A stretch of DNA of 9,489 bases from assembly GCA_024763135.1 (NCBI GenBank), contig JANTGD010000117.1:1-9489 (forward strand), written 5' to 3'. The DNA is from Thiotrichales bacterium (GTDB taxonomy: Bacteria; Pseudomonadota; Gammaproteobacteria; UWMA-0217). The translations under genes and the position numbers were made by a program. A model generated the notes under the pieces. It saw only the letters and a program-made list of their open reading frames with translations. It ran no database searches and was not told where the DNA came from. This document shows, piece after piece, positions 5,670 through 9,489 of this stretch (the first letter of the stretch is position 1; each line of letters starts with the position of its first letter).

Positions 5670-6443
5670 ATGAGTGTTCATATTAAAACACCCGAAGAAA
5701 TCGAAAAAATGCGCGTCGCCGGACGCCTTGCCGCCGAAGTGCTAGAAATGATCGAGCCCAAGGTAGAAGCGGGTATGACCACCAATGAAATCGATCAAAT
5801 CTGTCACGACTATATTGTCAACGTACAACAGGCGATCCCCGCGCCGCTCAATTATCGGGGCTTTCCCAAATCGATCTGCACCTCTGTCAACCACCAGATC
5901 TGCCATGGAATACCCAGCGATAAGACTCTGAAAAACGGGGACATATTGAATATCGACGTCACCGTGATCAAGGACGGTTATCATGGGGACACCAGCATAA
6001 TGATCATGGTAGGCAAACCCAAATTATTGGCGCGCCGGCTGGTTGAAACCGCCCGCAGAGCCATGTACGAGGGCATTCGCATCATCCGTCCAGGTATCAC
6101 CCTGGGAGATATCGGCTATGCGGTACAAAGCTATGCTGAAAGCCAGCGTTTTTCTGTGGTCAGGGAGTATTGCGGGCATGGCATCGGCAAGGGTTTTCAT
6201 GAAGAGCCGCAGATTTTGCACTACGGTAAACCCAATACTGGCCTGACCCTACAACCTGGGATGACCTTCACCGTCGAGCCCATGATTAATGCTGGCAAAC
6301 GCCAAACGAAACTTTTACCCGACGGTTGGACAGTGGTAACCAAGGATCACAGCCTCTCTGCACAATGGGAGCACACCATCCTCGTAACCGAAGACGGCTA
6401 CGAAATCCTCACATTGCGCCGTGGCGAAACCTTTGAGTACTAA
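5670..6443 (+). CDS. map: Type I methionine aminopeptidase
   Basis: Map removes the initiator methionine from nascent proteins whose second residue is small, acting in the cytoplasm near the ribosome exit. The pita-bread fold and all five metal ligands are present: D96 (NIDVTV), D107 (GYHGDTS), H170 (EYCGHGIG), E203 (FTVEPM) and E234 (AQWEHT). The substrate-binding His is H79 (ICHGIP). The 257 residues compare with 264 in E. coli, and the N-terminal IKTPEEIEKMRVAGRLAAEV aligns from the first residues, so the ATG at 5670 is right. There is no Shine-Dalgarno; instead a five-codon ORF (5653-5670) ends in TAATG overlapping the start. Its 3' end overlaps glnD by 23 bases, pointing to co-transcription and perhaps coupling. 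Confidence 0.97.
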   Translation: MSVHIKTPEEIEKMRVAGRLAAEVLEMIEPKVEAGMTTNEIDQICHDYIVNVQQAIPAPLNYRGFPKSICTSVNHQICHGIPSDKTLKNGDILNIDVTVIKDGYHGDTSIMIMVGKPKLLARRLVETARRAMYEGIRIIRPGITLGDIGYAVQSYAESQRFSVVREYCGHGIGKGFHEEPQILHYGKPNTGLTLQPGMTFTVEPMINAGKRQTKLLPDGWTVVTKDHSLSAQWEHTILVTEDGYEILTLRRGETFEY

Positions 6444-9114
6444 GATCGATCCCATCTGCCGGCTGCCCAAGCCCGCGGTAGACCTGTCCGACTGGAGTGC
6501 GCAGCTGCTCGCCCTGGATCCGACCCCGAGACAGTACCGTCAGCATCTGCAAGCCCTCAAAGAGCATCTCTTTCAAGCCTTTGATCGCGGCTGTTATATC
6601 GATGATCTCATCAAGGATATGACACGCGGTGTAGATCAACTATTGAGTGTGATCTGGCGCCAATTCAATCTGGATCAACATCCCGGCGTGGCTTTGCTTG
6701 CGGTCGGTGGTTACGGCCGAAAGGAACAGCACCCCGCCTCCGATATCGACATCCTCATTCTCATCCCTGAGTTCCCGTCTGAGACCCTGCAACAAAAGCT
6801 CAGCGATTTCATTACATTTCTCTGGGATCTCGGCGTTGATCTTGGGCATAGCACACGGTCTCTCCCGGAATGTCTCGAAGAAGGCCGTAATGATCTGTCG
6901 ATTGCCACCAATCTTTTCGAAGCACGCTTGGTAGCGGGCTCTTCCGAAGCGTTTCTTGCCCTGGAAGATGCCATCAACGGTCCTGAATTCTGGCCGAGTG
7001 TGGATTTTTTCCATGCCAAGGTTCAGGAACTCAAGCGCCGCCATGAACGGTTTGGGGAAAGTGGCAACCAACTGGAGCCAAATCTCAAAGAAGGCCCCGG
7101 CGGTCTGCGGGATCTGCAGACGATCGCATGGATTACCAAACGACACTATGAAGTCGATGCACTGCGCGAACTAATCGAGCGGGGCTTCATCTTAACCGAC
7201 GAATACAACACCCTGTGCGTGGGGCGTGATTTTCTTTGGAAAGCGCGGTTCGCCCTACATCGTCTCACCGGTCGGAAGGAAGACCGCCTGCTGTTTGATC
7301 ACCAGCGACGCCTCACCAGCATGCTGGGCTTTGATGGGGGCGGGAATCCGATCAAAGCGGTCGAAGACATGATGCAGCAATACTATCGTACGGTCACTGC
7401 CATCGCGCGCATGACCGAAATGCTGCTGCAACATTTCGAAGAAGAGATCTGCCTACGCGATCAACAGGAAAGCCGGGTTGAGCTGAATCAACGCTTTTTA
7501 CTCAGAAACGGCTATATCGAGGTCCGTCACCCGGAACTCTTCGCACTCCACCCGCCATCGTTGCTGGAAGTTTTTCTGCTGTTACAACAATACCCGGATG
7601 CCAAAGGCGTGCGCGCCTCTACGATTCGGCAAATCAGGCGACATTTGCACTTGATCGATGATGCATTTCGTAATGACATCATCTGCCATAGCTTGTTCAT
7701 GGATATTCTGCGCAGGCCGGTGGGGGTTTATCATGAGTTCAAGCGCATGCACACCTATGGTGTATTGAGCCGCTACATTCCCGCCTTCGAGAACCTGGTG
7801 GGACGCATGCAGTTCGACCTGTTTCACTTGTACACCGTGGACGAGCATATACTCATGGTGCTGCGCTATGTCCGCCGCCTGAGTGATCCACGCCATAAGG
7901 ATGAGATCCCCGCTGCCAGCGAACTGTTCATGCATCTGCGCAAACCTGAACTGCTCTACCTCGCGGCGCTGTTCCACGACATTGGAAAAGGCCGGGGCGG
8001 AGATCACTCAACGCTCGGCGCTGTTGATGCTCGTGAATTCTGCCTGGCGCACGGTATTGGCGAAGAAGATACCCAACTGATCGTCTGGCTGGTAGAGCAA
8101 CACCTCACCATGTCGATGATCGCGCAGCGCAAAGACATTACCGACCCCGATATCATCAATGACTTCGCCCTCACCGTGGTCGACCAAGAACACTTGGACT
8201 ATCTTTATTTGCTCACCATCGCGGACATTCGGGGCACCAACCCCGAACTCTGGAATGGATGGCGTGCGAGTTTGCTGGCTGAGCTCTATAGACGCACCTC
8301 CCAGTGGATCGACGCCATGACCTCACCCGATGTGAGCCAAGCGGAAATCGTTGCTGATACCCGTCTGACCGCATTGCGAATGCTCACTGAGGAAGACATT
8401 GATGAGTCAGAAGTCATTAAAGTCTGGCAAAACCTGCCACCAGAGTACTTCCGGCGCCACAGTCCACAAACAGTCGTGTGGCACACGCACATGCTATTGG
8501 CAGCCAGCCCGGAAAACGATATCCAGATCGAGTTTATGCCGCGCTCGGTCCAACAAGCCACCAAACTCGCCATCTATGCGAAGGCTCATCGGCGTTACTT
8601 CAGCCTCGTGACCTGTACCATTGCGCATTTCGCTCTGAATATTGTCGATGCACGGATTTTTACGATCGATGACGAAATGTCTCTCGATACTTTCAGTCTG
8701 TTGGAAAGCGACGGCTCACCCTGTGAAGATGAAATCAAGCTCGGTGAGCTGCGCAATCGACTGATCGAGGTACTGCGTAACCCTGAATTGCCGCCGCCGC
8801 CCGTGCATCGCCGTTTGCCGAGACGTCTTAAATCATTCGAAGTCCCGGTGCAGATCCATATCGACAATCCAGAGCATAGAAATTACACCCAGCTGGAAAT
8901 CATTGCCCAGGATCGACCGGGATTACTCGCGGACATTGGTTGCGCCATTTACGCTGCGGGCTTCGAAATTCAGGTCGCGCGAATAGCTACCGCCGGCGAA
9001 CGTGCCGAAGACACATTGCAAATCACCACACCACAACATCAACCACTAAGCCTTCCAGAGCAAGAATCCTTACGCGAAACGCTGCTGGCAAGCCTTGAGA
9101 ACTTTACGTCTTAG
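6421..9114 (+). CDS. glnD: Bifunctional uridylyltransferase/uridylyl-removing enzyme GlnD
   Basis: GlnD senses glutamine. It adds UMP to PII proteins (GlnB/GlnK) when glutamine is low and removes it when glutamine is high, so controlling glutamine synthetase and NtrB/NtrC. The 897 residues match the family (890 in E. coli). In order: the nucleotidyltransferase domain with GGYGRKE (96-102) and the metal-binding SDID (107-110); the GlnD linker region with EPNLKEGPGGLRDLQ (219-233); the HD hydrolase domain with YTVDEH (471-476) and FHDIGKGRGGDHS (518-530); and two ACT domains at about 708-780 and 821-895, the second with the classic DRPGLLADIG (831-840) glutamine-sensing loop. The GTG at 6421 is the first start in frame; TTG 6433 is possible, and the next ATG (6619) is too far in. 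No mutation of a key residue is seen. Confidence 0.97.
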   Translation: MAKPLSTKIDPICRLPKPAVDLSDWSAQLLALDPTPRQYRQHLQALKEHLFQAFDRGCYIDDLIKDMTRGVDQLLSVIWRQFNLDQHPGVALLAVGGYGRKEQHPASDIDILILIPEFPSETLQQKLSDFITFLWDLGVDLGHSTRSLPECLEEGRNDLSIATNLFEARLVAGSSEAFLALEDAINGPEFWPSVDFFHAKVQELKRRHERFGESGNQLEPNLKEGPGGLRDLQTIAWITKRHYEVDALRELIERGFILTDEYNTLCVGRDFLWKARFALHRLTGRKEDRLLFDHQRRLTSMLGFDGGGNPIKAVEDMMQQYYRTVTAIARMTEMLLQHFEEEICLRDQQESRVELNQRFLLRNGYIEVRHPELFALHPPSLLEVFLLLQQYPDAKGVRASTIRQIRRHLHLIDDAFRNDIICHSLFMDILRRPVGVYHEFKRMHTYGVLSRYIPAFENLVGRMQFDLFHLYTVDEHILMVLRYVRRLSDPRHKDEIPAASELFMHLRKPELLYLAALFHDIGKGRGGDHSTLGAVDAREFCLAHGIGEEDTQLIVWLVEQHLTMSMIAQRKDITDPDIINDFALTVVDQEHLDYLYLLTIADIRGTNPELWNGWRASLLAELYRRTSQWIDAMTSPDVSQAEIVADTRLTALRMLTEEDIDESEVIKVWQNLPPEYFRRHSPQTVVWHTHMLLAASPENDIQIEFMPRSVQQATKLAIYAKAHRRYFSLVTCTIAHFALNIVDARIFTIDDEMSLDTFSLLESDGSPCEDEIKLGELRNRLIEVLRNPELPPPPVHRRLPRRLKSFEVPVQIHIDNPEHRNYTQLEIIAQDRPGLLADIGCAIYAAGFEIQVARIATAGERAEDTLQITTPQHQPLSLPEQESLRETLLASLENFTS

Positions 9115-9125
9115 ATATGGTGTTT

Positions 9126-9211
9126 TGACCTGCCCAAACCCAACGAACGTGGGTTATGTTGGGGACGGCAAATATCTCCCGACTCAGAGCCACATTGGGG
9201 CGGACAGGTCA
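9126..9211 (+). repeat. Nested inverted repeats ahead of the IS110-type transposase
   Basis: TGACCTG (9126-9132) is perfectly complementary to CAGGTCA (9205-9211), whose last base is the first base of the transposase ATG. Inside lies a second hairpin: AACCCA (9137-9142) with TGGGTT (9150-9155) around a seven-base loop, extended by CCCA (9133-9136) with TGGG (9160-9163). The whole 86-base non-coding stretch between glnD and the transposase can thus fold as an RNA. In IS110-group elements the non-coding end before the transposase encodes the bridge RNA, so this may be its remnant. Confidence 0.4.
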
Positions 9212-9489
9212 TGAAAGAGGATGTCGCAATAACCCTTGGAGAACAGACGAAAGCGGCACAGGTTGTGGTGAGCCACGGGAACCGGTACGCGGCTTATATA
9301 GGACTGGAAGTGCACAAGGACACGATTGCTGTGGCGGTCGCGTTACCAGGCCGCGATTAGCCCGTCTACCGGGCGGAGATTGCCAACAAACCCCGGAAAG
9401 TCGGCAAACGGCTGGATCGATTGAGTGCCGAGTTCGATGGTCTCATGCTGCAGTTCTGCTATGAGGCAGGGCCCTGCGGTTACGGACTG
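9211..9489 (+). pseudogene. Broken IS110-family transposase, 5' part, cut by window end
   Basis: Reading from ATG 9211, the frame gives a DEDD-type IS110-family transposase N-terminus: YIGLEVHKDTIAVAVALPGR near residues 29-48, and later FCYEAGPCGYGL at the window edge. Both segments are hallmarks of the family. Two lesions are visible. A TAG stops the frame at 9358-9360, right after the 49th codon, while recognisable transposase sequence continues beyond it in the same frame. The first catalytic Asp, in the usual GxD-VHKD motif, is Glu here. The product is therefore almost certainly inactive. The element sits 96 bases past the glnD stop; its 3' end lies outside the window. Family assignment is firm; whether one of the lesions is a sequencing error cannot be told here. 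Confidence 0.85.

Larger units (their letters stand above)
9126..9489 (+). mobile_element. Remnant of an IS110-type insertion sequence (left part only)
   Basis: The non-coding structured stretch after glnD and the decayed transposase frame together look like the left part of an IS110-type element. IS110 elements usually lack long terminal inverted repeats and leave little or no target duplication, so the left boundary cannot be fixed; I place it at the first visible repeat base. It interrupts the neighbourhood downstream of glnD, where related bacteria often carry dap genes. Confidence 0.5.

Noticed and set aside
6421..6443. Map-glnD overlap as a possible frameshift or fusion
   Set aside because: Map ends at its normal length and GlnD begins at its normal place; a short overlap of neighbouring genes in different frames is ordinary.
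6640..7146. 168-codon minus-strand open frame inside glnD
   Set aside because: It lies opposite conserved GlnD nucleotidyltransferase sequence and has no recognisable motif of its own.
9156..9464. 102-codon plus-strand open frame at the window end
   Set aside because: It is out of frame with the recognisable IS110 transposase (frame of 9211), shares its bases, and has no motif of its own.

Overview
The window looks like chromosome of a gammaproteobacterium. The sigma-E envelope-stress operon (rpoE-rseA-rseB-rseC, the counterpart of algU-mucA-mucB-mucC in Pseudomonas) runs leftward and is divergent from nadB, an arrangement known from Escherichia and Pseudomonas. RpoE, NadB and Map can be aligned by eye with the E. 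coli proteins over nearly their whole length. RseA and RseC look closer to the Muc-type versions than to the enteric ones. I cannot name the genus.

Layout. Bases 1-398 hold no gene I can identify; there is one 58-codon open stretch on the minus strand and some weak promoter-like motifs. Bases 399-3793 (minus) carry rseC, rseB, rseA and rpoE, transcribed in the order rpoE, rseA, rseB, rseC. Bases 3794-3919 are the divergent rpoE/nadB intergenic region. Bases 3920-5545 (plus) are nadB, and bases 5670-6443 and 6421-9114 (plus) are map and glnD, overlapping by 23 bases. From about 9126 to the window edge lies the 5' part of a decayed IS110-type insertion sequence.

How the genes work together. 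RpoE is the extracytoplasmic-function sigma factor. RseA is the inner-membrane anti-sigma factor that holds it. RseB is the periplasmic protein that protects RseA from proteolysis, and RseC is a membrane modulator. NadB starts de novo NAD synthesis. Map removes initiator methionine, and GlnD is the uridylylation sensor of glutamine that controls PII. The last three are housekeeping genes that happen to sit beside the stress operon here.

The least ordinary parts are regulatory or structural rather than new enzymes. There is a run of nine G (coding sense) in the signal-peptide codons of rseB. The stretch before those codons is unusually long and unlike the family. A 90-base segment with perfect 12-bp inverted ends sits between rseB and rseC. 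A stem-loop with a sigma-E-like GGAACT motif lies just before rseA. A nested inverted repeat precedes the broken IS110 transposase. I found no convincing new multi-gene system.
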